Position numbers and translations under genes: made by a program
NCBI GenBank assembly: GCA_944989445.1
Contig: CALYLW010001404.1
Span: forward strand, 42,501 to 106,500
Direction of reading: 5' to 3'
Origin: Ampullaceana balthica
Lineage: Eukaryota; Mollusca; Gastropoda; Lymnaeidae
DNA length: 64,000 nucleotides
In this document: positions 44,820 through 56,138 of the stretch, piece after piece
Layout: each line of letters starts with the position of its first letter
How positions within the stretch are numbered: position 1 is the first letter of the stretch
The notes under the pieces: generated by a model
Told to the model about the DNA's origin: nothing
Database searches by the model: none
What the model saw: only the letters and a program-made list of their open reading frames with translations

Positions 44820-45410
44820 TTCACCCAGAGAAAGGATTGCAGCATTAGGATTAAAGATTTCATATTGGAAACAAAATTTAGAATGAAACAAGTTAGCGGC
44901 CTTGTCAAAGTTGGCCTTGAACTTGGAAGATTGTGGAAATAAAATATTTAATGACATTAAGGCTTTGTTATCAGACATTTTACCAATCTCAAAGAGAGGT
45001 TCACTATTTACTTTCCAGTTACTGATTCGAATAAATTCAGTTGGGTTGTAGATCCATTTCAATGTGACAATGAGTTTGTACCAGATGAGCCTCACGGTTT
45101 GGCATGGCAGAGGCAATTTTATGTACCAGATGAGCCTCACGGGTTGGCAGAGACAATTTTTGAACTTATATCCAATAATGAGGCAATTATTGATTTTGCA
45201 ACAAAGCGGATCTGTCATATTTTTGGTTGTCAAATGCTCCATAGGCTTTTAACATTGCACATGAGGAGGCCGTCAAAACTTCGTTGTCTTTTGCAACAAC
45301 ATAATTTTTTAACAAGTATTTTCCAGTCTAGTGAACATAAAAACAAAGCCGTGAAATCGATTGGACCCTGAAGAAAGCTACCAACCTCCCTTGACATAAA
45401 AGGCCCCAGT
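44820..45410 (+). pseudogene. hAT transposase C-terminal pseudogene (ZBED/SCAND3-like)
   Basis: The plus strand reads KISYWKQNL and NKLAALSKLALNLEDCGNKI in one frame (with TGA between), then NLKERFTIYFPV and SWVVDPFQC in the next (open 44961-45371), then SYFWLS, EEAVKTSLSFATT, FSSLVNIKTK and NRLDPEE after a further shift near 45205. This order matches the conserved end of hAT transposases domesticated or found as ZBED and SCAND3-like proteins (YFP, W..NPF, FW.S..., LLPFATTYLCE, FS.L..IK.K.RNRL). A VPDEPHGLA segment is duplicated in tandem (about 45080-45150). Stops and two frameshifts show it is dead. The 145-codon minus-strand frame over it is a shadow. Confidence 0.8.
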
Positions 45411-46050
45411 TTCAATGGAATTGTGTAAAAAAATGAAGCAACATCTTTTCTGACAGAACTCAACAATGTCAATTTATATTAAATTATTATTTTAGTTAGT
45501 TTTTTTTAGGTAAATGTTGTATTTATCCGACTTAATCGCATTATTTAAGATTTATGATTATAATAGAATGGCCTGTGCAGTTAGACTTTAATAATTTATA
45601 ACCATTACATTCGACTGTAAATTTTATTATAATCGTATCAAAAAAGTTCCTCTCTGAAATATGGATATGTGTCGTTTTGAGTAAAATATCTACGCATAAT
45701 AATTTTCATATTCATTTTTAGACACTTGGCAGGGTTCTAAAACTCACCAGAAGAAGTGGTATGGTGCTACGATTGTTTGCAAGGTCAAGCTTCGAACATG
45801 CTTATAAATTCTGATGCAAAATTCCCACCAGCGAAAGCTTGATATAACGTCCGCGTCTGTACACCAGATGTTGGCGGAGGTCGCGGTGAACCAAGAAGCG
45901 TCTTTGGAGTTATCCTGAACGTTGAGGAACAGATTTTACGGCCAAAGCTCGAATTTCAGCCCTTTCGCAATTGGTCGGCCAATTCGCCCATGCATTGTTT
46001 TGTTACGTCTTGTCAGGCTCACTCATTCCCTGTTTACATGTTTTCCATCT
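45411..46050. other. No gene recognised
   Basis: AT-rich to 45715, then a GC-balanced block (45720-46020) that may be a dispersed repeat but has no recognisable domain. Confidence 0.45.
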
Positions 46051-46216
46051 ACTAATTTTTGATAAGTTGATTTTTATAATTAAAATAATTTGCATTGATT
46101 TTTTTCTTTTTCTTTGTTACTTTTAACAGTTGACACTTTTCTGTATAAAAAGACATAATCCCATTTGTCTCAGATTTTATTAATTCATCTAAGTCTTTTT
46201 GTATAATCTGGCAATC
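46051..46216 (-). mobile_element. LINE fragment F
   Basis: Short piece of the same family as A-E covering QKDLDELIK, the thumb start and the lysine-rich VTKKKK segment. It breaks at 46216-46222 against a SINE. Confidence 0.85.
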
Positions 46217-46221
46217 TTGTT

Positions 46222-46435
46222 CAGAGAGCCACCGGTTCAAGTCTCGGTGAATGCAGGATCATGTTCCCATGGCTAATGGTCGTCCCTGAGTCCACCCAGC
46301 TCTGAATGGGTACCTGAATGGGGAAGTGACGGCTATGTCGTGGCTATAGAAACTTGCGAACGCTGCTTCACTTGCCCCATAGGCCTGCATGGCCCTGAAA
46401 TATTTCTCTAGTCCTCTGTTCCATTCTTTTTTTTG
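46222..46435 (+). mobile_element. 5'-truncated SINE sharing a core with 33052-33427
   Basis: Has a B box GGTTCAAGTCT (46234-46244) but no A box, so it starts inside the tRNA-like head. Central core GAGTCCACCCAGCTCTGAAT then GGGTACCTGAA and GAACGCTGCTTCACTTGCC corresponds to the core of the SINE at 33052-33427, while the tail (GGCCTGCATGGCCCTGAAA) differs. The two are therefore different SINEs sharing a conserved central domain. Inserted beside LINE fragment F. Confidence 0.75.
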
Positions 46436-47006
46436 CAAAGTTTTTAAATGTCCTCTATTTCGGTTGTATTGAATTGCCTCATCCCCTTGATTCCCTCAAG
46501 ATAGATAATTACCTTGCATCATGGACGTGGTTGTAAATGTCTTTGTTAGTTTTATTGACTAACATCTCATTATTTTGTATGGCGCGCTTGGTAGAAATCT
46601 CGTCCCCCGGTAGTGTAGATTGTTATTGTTGATAGGCGTCAGATACTTCGGGTTTGACCAACAAGGAGAAAGTGGTCACATGCACCAGCCATGGGGCAAA
46701 GGTTCACCCAATAGAATAATTAGGAATTTAGGACAGATGCCATTATTGCGTGGGTGAGCGGTCCAATATATACTGGGGAGAAACCATGAGGCGTTCTCTC
46801 TCCCAGATGATCACAGGTCACCCTGAAAATTGGGTTCTAAGGGATAGACTGTGGGGAACAGAGCCTTGCTGAAGGGGGTTCAGGTTTGTTAGACTGTTAG
46901 ACTTATAAGGATAGTCAAATTTATGTTAGAGTTAGATGTTATTATCCTTTTATATATTGATTGATATATTGTTAGTCGATAAATGTATGTGTATTTATAT
47001 TTTCAG
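46436..47006. other. No gene recognised
   Basis: GC-balanced block from about 46560 to 46900 with no open frame; probably an unidentified dispersed repeat. Confidence 0.4.
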
Positions 47007-47360
47007 CAAGTAACGTAGGGTAGTGTTAACTACAGTGAAGGAAGTAACGTATGGTAGTGTTACCTACAGTGAAGGAAGTAACGTGGGGTAGTGTTAACTA
47101 CACTGAAGGAAGTAATGTAGGCTAGTGTTAACTACAGTGAAGGAAGTAATGTAGGGTAGTGTTACCTACAGTGAAGGAAGTAACGTAGGGTAGTGTTACC
47201 TACAGTGAAGGAAGTAATGTAGGGAAGTGTTACCTACAGTGAAGGAAGTAATGTAGGGAAGTGTTACCTACAGTGAACGAAGTAATGTAGGGTAGTGTTA
47301 ACCCACAGTAAAGGAAGTAACGTAGGGTAGTGTTACCTACAGTGAAGGAAGTAACGTAGG
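47007..47360. repeat. 34 bp minisatellite, array 1, about 10 copies
   Basis: Unit GTAATGTAGGGTAGTGTTAC then CTACAGTGAAGGAA. This array is the most varied of the three (GTAACG, GTGGGG, GGCTAG, GGGAAG, AACTACAC variants). It is followed directly by segment copy 1. Confidence 0.98.
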
Positions 47361-49296
47361 GCTAGAATAGCCAAGTGCAACTTAGTGTTGAAGTGAGCAC
47401 CAGATGTGCTCTACAGGCAAAAGTGCGCAAGACGACCCTGAGCCGTGACGAAGTGAGAACCAGTGCTGAAGACGTAATTGAGTGGCGCGGTGTTGATCGG
47501 CCTATCAGACGACGTGTGGGTTAAGCATAGCTGACCAGTGAGGTGGAACACGGACTGACCCCGTGACCTGAGACAGTGAGTGAGGTCGCCAAGTACATAG
47601 CGGAACTGGGCCGAATAAAGGGACGTAGTATCCAGTTGTAAACGTACCTTATTATATATCTTTTGTACCTGAATTATTATTGTCTACATTCTACAGATTC
47701 ATATTGTATACCCTATTCATTTTGTATATATATATATTTATGTATTAAATATGTTTCTCTCTGTTGTACACAGAGGCGTTATAATAGTTATATGTGTCAT
47801 CATTTATATGTGTTTAAGTATTGTAGTTCGAGATTAGTATTAATACTTAACACTGGAGGCTAGAGCCAAGATTGAATGCATGTATTCATAAGATTACCCT
47901 AGACAACAAGAGTCAATAACATATATGTGCTGGTGTCTAGTGTATAGACATTGGTTGTCAACAGCGTCAGACGAAATCGTTTGACTGCAGAACGAATAAA
48001 GTGGAGGCCACTTATGCAAAACCGAATAAATTGAAAGAACGGCAGGAAGAGATATTCGCAGAATAATTAAACTTGTGTAAGTGTCTAAAAATCATAGGTA
48101 ACAGCTATTTTAAATAAGATGTATAAAATCAAAATTTAATATTTATTCATATTATTTATATTCATTTAAATAAAAATGTAATTAACATTTTTTATTACAC
48201 TAATAAATCTAAGATAAGTTGTATTATTTTTCGAACATTAAATACATAACATATCATACTTTTAATAGAGAATTATATCCCTTTACGCATTGAATCTTTA
48301 TATATTTGTATTTGTGACATAGACAATAAATGATATCCAGGGAACTAACCCCCCCCCCACCAACAAATTAAAAAAAAATTAAATAACTCATAAGTTATCA
48401 AATACGCCATATTTAACGATAATTATTTATGGAGAGTAAAACTTTTGAATATAGCAGAATTATAAGACAAAATTTTCGATCTTTCCTAATAAAGTGTTAG
48501 TCAATTAATTGTAAATTGAGTGTGTAGGGGTCGTCCATAAATGGCGTCACGCGATTTTGACAGATTTTTCACTCCCCCTCCCCCCTCGTCACGCGTCGTT
48601 ACAAAAACTTAGTCCCATTCTCCAATATGACATGTCAAAACTTGGTCCCCTCCCCCTCCCCCAATAAAAGTTGTATTTGCTATTTGAAAATGAGCATATT
48701 TGAAAATCAAGTTTTTTTTGGTCATATAAGTGTGTACTTAATGTAAGGTTGCACTATAAGATCGTAACACGCTGCCAAGATGTTCTCAAAGTGCTTGATC
48801 ATGCTTTGCTAGCAGCTGCCAAGATGTTCTCAAATTTGAATAAATTATAGGTACCAGTACATCAGTTTCTTGTTCTTATAGTACTTCCAATCCTTTTTAA
48901 TTTCAGTAGCATTAGTATCATAAAACTTAGATTCATTATGTCATTATGGAGCCTGAAGTTTTGACATTAGAAACGTACACGTATTTTTATATAGTTCCTC
49001 TATTTCATTTATTAACGTTTACATTGTATTTTGTTTTCTTTTAATAACCTTTAATTTAAAGTTTTTGATTTTAGAAGCTAACTAACAACGAGGAATTTGC
49101 CGCCGCAACAAAGAGCCGTCCGTAGCATTCAGTTGGCTCATGTTTGAAGAACATGAGTACATGTTTGAAGAACATGAGTACAGGCAGTAGAGTAATGTTC
49201 CCTTCTACAACAGGAACGGCTGTGAAATTTAGAAATATAGAATGTTACCAGTAAATCATAGTCACGCTCTCATACTACTTAAGCCTCTTGGTATCA
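47361..49296. repeat. Segmental tandem duplication, copy 1 (1.94 kb)
   Basis: Starts GCTAGAATAGCCAAGTGCAA and ends near CTCTTGGTATCATACC. Contains an AATAAA (about 47615), a (TA)n run, AT-rich sequence and from 48530 an inverted, truncated Harbinger-like element. No open frame of note. It differs from copy 2 by scattered substitutions, the length of (TA)n, a C-run at 48350-48358 and an extra TGTTTGAAGAACATGAGTACA duplicate near 49160. Confidence 0.97.
48530..48790 (-). mobile_element. Truncated Harbinger-like element inside segment copy 1
   Basis: Begins GGGGTCGTCCATAAATGGCG and matches the right half of 26433-26853 in reverse (C-rich CTCCCCCTCCCCCCTCGTCA, TTTGAAAATGAGCATATTTG, then GCACTATAAGATCG). 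The far end is missing. Repeated at 51060 and 55259 because it lies inside the duplicated segment. Confidence 0.85.
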
Positions 49297-49901
49297 TACC
49301 TACTGTGAAGGAAGTAATGTAGGGTAGTGTTACCTACAGTGAAGGAAGTAATGTAGGGTAGTGTTACCTACAGTGAAGAAAGTAATGTAGGGTAGTGTTA
49401 CCTACAGTGAAGGAAGTAATGTAGGGTAGTGTTACCTACAGTGAAGGAAGTAATGTAGGGTAGTGTTACCTACTCTGAAGGAAGTAATGTAGGGTAGTGT
49501 TACCTACAGTGAAGGAAGTAATGTAAGGTAGTGTTACCTACAGTGAAGGAAGTAATGTAGGGTAGTGTTACCTACAGTGAAGGAAGTAATGTAAGGTAGT
49601 GTTACCTACAGTGAAGGAAGTAATGTAGGGTAGTGTTACCTACAGTGAAGGAAGTAATGTAAGGTAGTGTTACCTACAGTGAAGGAAGTAATGTAGGGTA
49701 GTGTTACCTACAGTGAAGGAAGTAATTTAGGGTAGTGTTACCTACAGTGAAGGAAGTAATGTAGGGTAGTGTTACCTACAGTTAAATAAGTAATGTAGGG
49801 TAGTGTTACCTACAGTGAAGGAAGTAATGTAGGGTAGTGTTACCTACAGTGAAGGAAGTAATGTAGGGTAGTGTTAACTACAGTAAAGGAAGTAACGTAG
49901 G
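49297..49901. repeat. 34 bp minisatellite, array 2, about 18 copies
   Basis: Same unit as array 1 but more uniform (GTAATG in nearly all). The last copies (GTTAACTACAGTAAAGGAAG then TAACGTAGG) are identical to the ends of arrays 1 and 3, so the right edge is the stable, inherited edge. Confidence 0.98.
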
Positions 49902-51815
49902 GCTAGAATAGCCAAGTGCAACTTAGTGTTGAAGTGAGCACCAGATGTGCTCTACAGGCAAAAGTGCGCAAGACGACCCTGAGCCGTGACGAAGTGAGAA
50001 CCAGTGCTGAAGACGTAATTGAGTGGCGTGGTGTTGATCGGCCTATCAGACGACGTGTGGGTTAAGCATAGCTGACCAGTGAGGTGGAACACGGACTGAC
50101 CCCGTGACCTGAGACAGTGTGTGAGGTCGCCAGGTATATAGCGGAGCTGGGCCGAATAAACGGACGTAGTATCCAGTTGTAAACGTACCTTATTATATAT
50201 CTTTTGTACCTGAATTATTATTGTCTACATTCTACAGATTCATATTGTATACCCTATTCATTTTGTATATATATATATATTTATGTATTAAATATTTTCT
50301 CTCTGTTGTACACAGAGGCGTTATAATAGTTATATGTGTCATCATTTATATGTGTTTAAGTATTGTAGTTCGAGATTAGTATTAATACTTAACACTGGAG
50401 GCTAGAGCCAAGATTGAATGCATGTATTCATAAGATTACCCTAGACAACAAGAGTCAATAACATATATGTGCTGGTGTCTAGTGTATAGACATTGGTTGT
50501 CAACAGCGTCAGACGAAATCGTTTGACTGCAGAACGAATAAAGTGGAGGTCACTTATGCAAAACCGAATAAATTGAAAGAACGGCAGGAAGAGATATTCG
50601 CAGAATAATTAAACTTGTGTAAGTGTCTAAAAATCATAGGTAACAGCTATTTTAAATAAGATGTATAAAATCAAAATTAAATATTTATTCATATTATTTA
50701 TATTCATTTAAATAAAAATGTAATTAACATTTTTTATTACACTAATAAATCTAAGATAAGTTGTATTATTTTTCGAACATTAAATACATAACATATCATA
50801 CTTTTAATAGAGAATTATATCCCTTTACGCATTGAATCTTTATATATTTGTATTTGTGACATAGACAATAAATGATATCCAGGGAACTAACACCAACAAA
50901 TTAAAAAAAAATTAAATAACTCATAAGTTATCAAATACGCCATATTTAACGATAATTATTTATGGAGAGTAAAACTTTTGAATATAGCAGAATTATAAGA
51001 CAAAATTTTCGATCTTTTCTAATAAAGTGTTAGTCAATTAATTGTAAATTGAGTGTGTAGGGGTCGTCCATAAATGGCGTCACGCGATTTTGACAGATTT
51101 TTCACTCCCCTCTCCCCCCTCGTCACGCGTCGTTACAAAAACTTAGTCCCATTCTCCAATATGACATGTCAAAACTTGGTCCCCTCCCCCTCCCCCAATA
51201 AAAGTTGTATTTGCTATTTGAAAATGAGCATATTTGAAAATCAAGTTTTTTTTGGTCATATAAGTGTGTACTTAATGTAAGGTTGCACTATAAGATCGTA
51301 ACACGCTGCCAAGATGTTCTCAAAGTGCTTGATCATGCTTTGCTAGCAGCTGCCAAGATGTTCTCAAATTTGAATAAATTATAGGTACCAGTACATCAGT
51401 TTCTTGTTCTTATAGTACTTCCAATCCTTTTTAATTTCAGTAGCATTAGTATCATAAAACTTAGATTCATTATGTCATTATGGAGCCTGAAGTTTTGACA
51501 TTAGAAACGTACACGTATTTTTATATAGTTCCTCTATTTCATTTATTAACGTTTACATTGTATTTTGTTTTCTTTTAATAACCTTTAATTTAAAGTTTTT
51601 GATTTTAGAAGCTAACTAACAACGAGGAATTTGCCGCCGCAACAAAGAGCCGTCCGTAGCATTCAGTTGGCTCATGTTTGAAGAACATGAGTACATGAGA
51701 ACAGTAAAGTAATGTTCCCTTCTACAACAGGAACGGCTGTGAAATTTAGAAATATAGAATGTTACCAGTAAATCATAGTCACGCTCTCATACTACTTAAG
51801 CCTCTTGGTATCATA
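49902..51815. repeat. Segmental tandem duplication, copy 2 (1.91 kb)
   Basis: Near-identical to 47361-49296 along its whole length, including the inverted Harbinger-like element (from about 51060). A 68-codon frame at 51074-51280 starts inside that element and is not a gene. Confidence 0.97.
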
Positions 51816-54084
51816 CCTACAGTGAAGGAAGTAATGTAGGGTAGTGTTACCTACAGTGAAGGAAGTAATGTAGGGTAGTGTTACCTACAGTGAAGAAGTA
51901 ATGTAGGGTAGTGTTACCTACAGTGAAGGAAGTAATGTAGGGTAGTGTTACCTACAGTGAAGGAAGTAATGTAGGGTAGTGTTACCTACAGTGAAGGAAG
52001 TAATGTAGGGTAGTGTTACCTACAGTGAAGGAAGTAATGTAGGGTAGTGTTACCTACAGTGAAGGAAGTAATGTAGGGTAGTGTTACCTACAGTGAAGGA
52101 AGTAATGTAGGGTAGTGTTACCTACAGTGAAGGAAGTAATGTAGGGTAGTGTTACCTACAGTGAAGGAAGTAATGTAGGGTAGTGTTACCTACAGTGAAG
52201 GAAGTAATGTAGGGTAGTGTTACCTACAGTGAAGGAAGTAATGTAGGGTAGTGTTACCTACAGTGAAGGAAGTAATGTAGGGTAGTGTTACCTACAGTGA
52301 AGGAAGTAATGTAGGGTAGTGTTACCTACAGTGAAGGAAGTAATGTAGGGTAGTGTTACCTACAGTGAAGGAAGTAATGTAGGGTAGTGTTACCTACAGT
52401 GAAGGAAGTAATGTAGGGTAGTGTTACCTACAGTGAAGGAAGTAATGTAGGGTAGTGTTACCTACAGTGAAGGAAGTAATGTAGGGTAGTGTTACCTACA
52501 GTGAAGGAAGTAATGTAGGGTAGTGTTACCTACAGTGAAGGAAGTAATGTAGGGTAGTGTTACCTACAGTGAAGGAAGTAATGTAGGGTAGTGTTACCTA
52601 CAGTGAAGGAAGTAATGTAGGGTAGTGTTACCTACAGTGAAGGAAGTAATGTAGGGTAGTGTTACCTACAGTGAAGGAAGTAATGTAGGGTAGTGTTACC
52701 TACAGTGAAGGAAGTAATGTAGGGTAGTGTTACCTACAGTGAAGGAAGTAATGTAGGGTAGTGTTACCTACAGTGAAGGAAGTAATGTAGGGTAGTGTTA
52801 CCTACAGTGAAGGAAGTAATGTAGGGTAGTGTTACCTACAGTGAAGGAAGTAATGTAGGGTAGTGTTACCTACAGTGAAGGAAGTAATGTAGGGTAGTGT
52901 TACCTACAGTGAAGGAAGTAATGTAGGGTAGTGTTACCTACAGTGAAGGAAGTAATGTAGGGTAGTGTTACCTACAGTGAAGGAAGTAATGTAGGGTAGT
53001 GTTACCTACAGTGAAGGAAGTAATGTAGGGTAGTGTTACCTACAGTGAAGGAAGTAATGTAGGGTAGTGTTACCTACAGTGAAGGAAGTAATGTAGGGTA
53101 GTGTTACCTACAGTGAAGGAAGTAATGTAAGGGTAGTGTTACCTACAGTGAAGGAAGTAATGTAGGGTAGTGTTACCTACAGTGAAGGAAGTAATGTAGA
53201 GGTAGTGTTACCTACAGTGAAGGAAGTAATGTAGGGTAGTGTTACCTACAGTGAAGGAAGTAATGTAGGGTAGTGTTACCTACAGTGAAGGAAGTAATGT
53301 AAGGTAGTGTTACCTACAGTGAAGGAAGTAATGTAGGGTAGTGTTACCTACAGTGAAGGAAGTAATGTAGGGTAGTGTTACCTACAGTGAAGGAAGTAAT
53401 GTAGGGTAGTGTTACCTACAGTGAAGGAGTATGTAGGGTAGTGTTACCTACAGTGAAGGAAGTAATGTAGGGTAGTGTTACCTACAGTGAAGGAAGTAAT
53501 GTAGGGTAGTGTTACCTACAGTTAAAGTAAGTAATGTAGGGTAGTGTTACCTACAGTGAAGGAAGTAATGTAGGGTAGTGTTACCTACAGTGAAGGAAGT
53601 AATGTAGGGTAGTGTTACCTACAGTGAAGGAAGTAATGTAGGGTAGTGTTACCTACAGTGAAGGAAGTAATGTAGGGTAGTGTTACCTACAGTGAAGGAA
53701 GTAATGTAGGGTAGTGTTACCTACAGTGAAGGAAGTAATGTAGGGTAGTGTTTACCTACAGTGAATGAAGTAATGTAGGGTAGTGTTACCTACAGTGAAG
53801 GAAGTAATGTAGGGTAGTTTTACCTACAGTGAAGGAAGTAATGTAGGGTAGTGTTACCTACAGTGAAGGAAGTAATGTAGGGTAGTGTTACCTACAGTGA
53901 AGGAAGTATTGTAGGGTAGTGTTACCTACAGTGAAGGAAGTAATGTAGGGTAGTGTTACCTACAGTGAAGGAAGTAATGTAGGGTAGTGTTACCTACAGT
54001 AAATAAGTAATGTAGGGTAGTGTTACCTACAGTGAAGGAAGTAATGTAGGGTAGTGTTAACTACAGTAAAGGAAGTAACGTAGG
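51816..54084. repeat. 34 bp minisatellite, array 3, about 67 copies
   Basis: Long and very homogeneous run of the same 34 base unit. Single-base indels (for example near 53129, 53205, 53425, 53525 and 53750) and GTAAGG variants cluster in the right half, whereas the left half from about 51910 to 53100 is almost invariant. Each unit has an imperfect dyad GTAGG...CCTAC. Confidence 0.98.
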
Positions 54085-55380
54085 GCTAGAATAGCCAAGT
54101 GCAACTTAGTGTTGAAGTGAGCACCAGATGTGCTCTACAAGCAAAAGTGCGCAAGACGACCCTGAGCCGTGACGAAGTGAGAACCAGTGCTGAAGACGTA
54201 ATTGAGTGGCGTGGTGTTGATCGCCTATCAGACGACGTGTGGGTTAAGCATAGCTGACCAGTGAGGTGGAACACGGACTGACCCCGTGACCTGAGACAGT
54301 GTGTGAGGTCGCCAGGTATATAGCGGAGCTGGGCCGAATAAAAGGACGTAGTATCCAGTTGCAAACGTACCTTATTATATATCTTTTGTACCTGAATTAT
54401 TATTGTTTACATTCTACAGATTCATATTGTATACCCTATTCATTTTGTATATATATATATTAAATATTTTCTCTCTGTTGTACACAGAGGCGTTATAATA
54501 GTTATATGTGTCATCATTTAAATGTGTTTAAGTATTGTAGTTCGAGATTAGTATTAATACTTAACACTGGAGGCTATAGCCAAGATTGAATGCATGTATT
54601 CTTAAGATTACCCTAGACAACAAGAGTCAATAACATATATGTGCTGGTGTATGGTGTATAGTGTATAGACATTAGTTGTAAGCAGCGTCAGACGAATTCG
54701 TCAGACTCCAGAACGAATAAAGTGGGAGGCCACTTACGCAAAACTGAGCAGTTGGAAGAAATGGCAGGAAGAGATATTCGCAGAATAATTAAACTTGTGT
54801 AAGTGTCTAAAAAATCATAGGTAACAGCTATTTTAAATAAGATGTATAAAATCAAAATTTAATATTTATTCATATTATTTATATTCATTTAATAAAAATG
54901 TAATTAACATTTTTTATTACACTAATAAATCTAAGATAAGCTGTATTATTTTTCGAGCATTAAATAAATAACATAACATACTTTTAGGAAAGAATTATAT
55001 CCCTTTACGCAATGATCTTTATATATTTGTATTTGTGACATAGACAATAAATGATATCCAGGGAACTAACACCACCAAAAAAAATAATAAATAATTTTTT
55101 TTAAAATGAAATAACTCATAAGCAATCAAATACGCCATATTTAACGATAATTATTTATGGAGAGTAAAACTTTTGAATATAGTAGAATTATAAGACAACA
55201 TTTTCGATCTTTCCTAATAAAGTGTTAGTCTAGTCAATTAATTGTAAATTGAGTGTGTAGGGGTCGACCATAAATGGCGTCACGCGATTTTGACAGATTT
55301 TTCACTCCCCTCTCCCCCCTCGTCACGCGTCGTCACAAAAACTTAGACCCATTCTCCAATATGACATGTCAAAACTTGGT
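54085..55380. repeat. Segmental tandem duplication, copy 3, truncated (1.30 kb)
   Basis: Matches the first two thirds of copies 1 and 2 but with more substitutions (for example TCGTCAGACTCC for TCGTTTGACTGC) and a different A/T tract near 55075-55110. It stops inside the Harbinger-like element after CAAAACTTGGT at 55380. The 92-codon minus-strand frame 54086-54364 is not supported as a gene because the other copies do not keep it open. Confidence 0.95.
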
Positions 55381-55508
55381 CTGATAAAATAAACCTGCCC
55401 ATAGTGTTCAACTATTACAAAATACAAAATTGCACTTAAACTTAATGATCAGGAATAGCCTTATGTTATGATTTCAAATAACTCTGAAAGGTTAAATGTC
55501 ATAAAATA

Positions 55509-56138
55509 TGTTCTACTTAACATTAACGCCAGGGTCAGTTGAGACCAGTTGGCAGAGAGTTGTACGGTCAGACCGTCGCGGCAGACCGGGCGGTTACAGT
55601 AAGAACAAGAGTTGAGGTGGTAACGACGTCCAGAAGCGGTCGCGTCGGACCGAGGGGACTTAGACTTGTGTATACGTAGATCTGAAGGAGACTTGAGCAT
55701 GGGCCCAGAAGCGGTCGCGTCGGACCGAGGGGACTTAGACTTGTGTATACGTAGATCTGAAGGAGACTTGAGCATGGGCCCAGAAGCGGTCGCGTCGGAC
55801 CGAGGGGACTTAGACTTGTGTATACGTAGATCTGAAGGAGACTTGAGCATGGGCCCAGAAGCGGTCGCGTCGGACCGAGGGGACTTAGACTTGTGTATAC
55901 GTAGATCTGAAGGAGACTTGAGCATGGGCCCAGAAGTAGTCGCGTCGGACCGAGGGCATGCTCGTGAAGAAACTATAGTGTCAGGTTGTGTGTACAGCCA
56001 GTTATATAAAGGTGTATTTGCTTTCTAGGCAGGACAGCCAGTTTGTATAGTTTGTGTACAGTAGAATAAACATTGACTTGTTACAGAGACGTGTGTCATC
56101 TCCTGAGTGTTGTATGTAGAGAGGAGAGCAAGGCAACA
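55509..56138 (+). mobile_element. Candidate solo LTR with internal 75 bp repeats
   Basis: The segment begins TGTTCTACTTAAC and ends CAAGGCAACA (TGTT...AACA inverted ends). The 5 bases outside are AAATA and ATATA, a near match. A TATA box (TTATATAAAGG, about 56002-56012) is followed 60 bases later by AATAAA (56065-56070) and a GT-rich stretch, a compact R region as in LTRs. The 75 bp repeat array lies in what would be U3. No internal region or second LTR adjoins. Confidence 0.45.
55631..55960. repeat. 75 bp tandem repeat, about 4.4 copies
   Basis: Unit starts CAGAAGCGGTCGCGTCGGAC and includes GTATACGTAGATCTGAAGGA. Copies begin at 55631, 55706, 55781, 55856 and 55931. The first four are almost identical; the fifth reads CAGAAGTAGTC. 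Because 75 is a multiple of three, 25-residue repeats stay open on both strands (154 codons minus, 120 codons plus). Both frames seem to be by-products of the repeat. Confidence 0.97.

Noticed and set aside
44805..45242. 145-codon minus-strand open frame
   Set aside because: The plus strand carries a recognisable hAT transposase remnant over the same bases; the minus frame is its shadow.
54086..54364. 92-codon minus frame in segment copy 3
   Set aside because: The equivalent positions in segment copies 1 and 2 do not keep a matching frame open, so it is not under coding constraint.
55461..55925. 154-codon minus and 120-codon plus frames with a 25-residue repeat
   Set aside because: The repeat unit is 75 bases, so both strands stay open mechanically. 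The surrounding sequence looks like an LTR U3.
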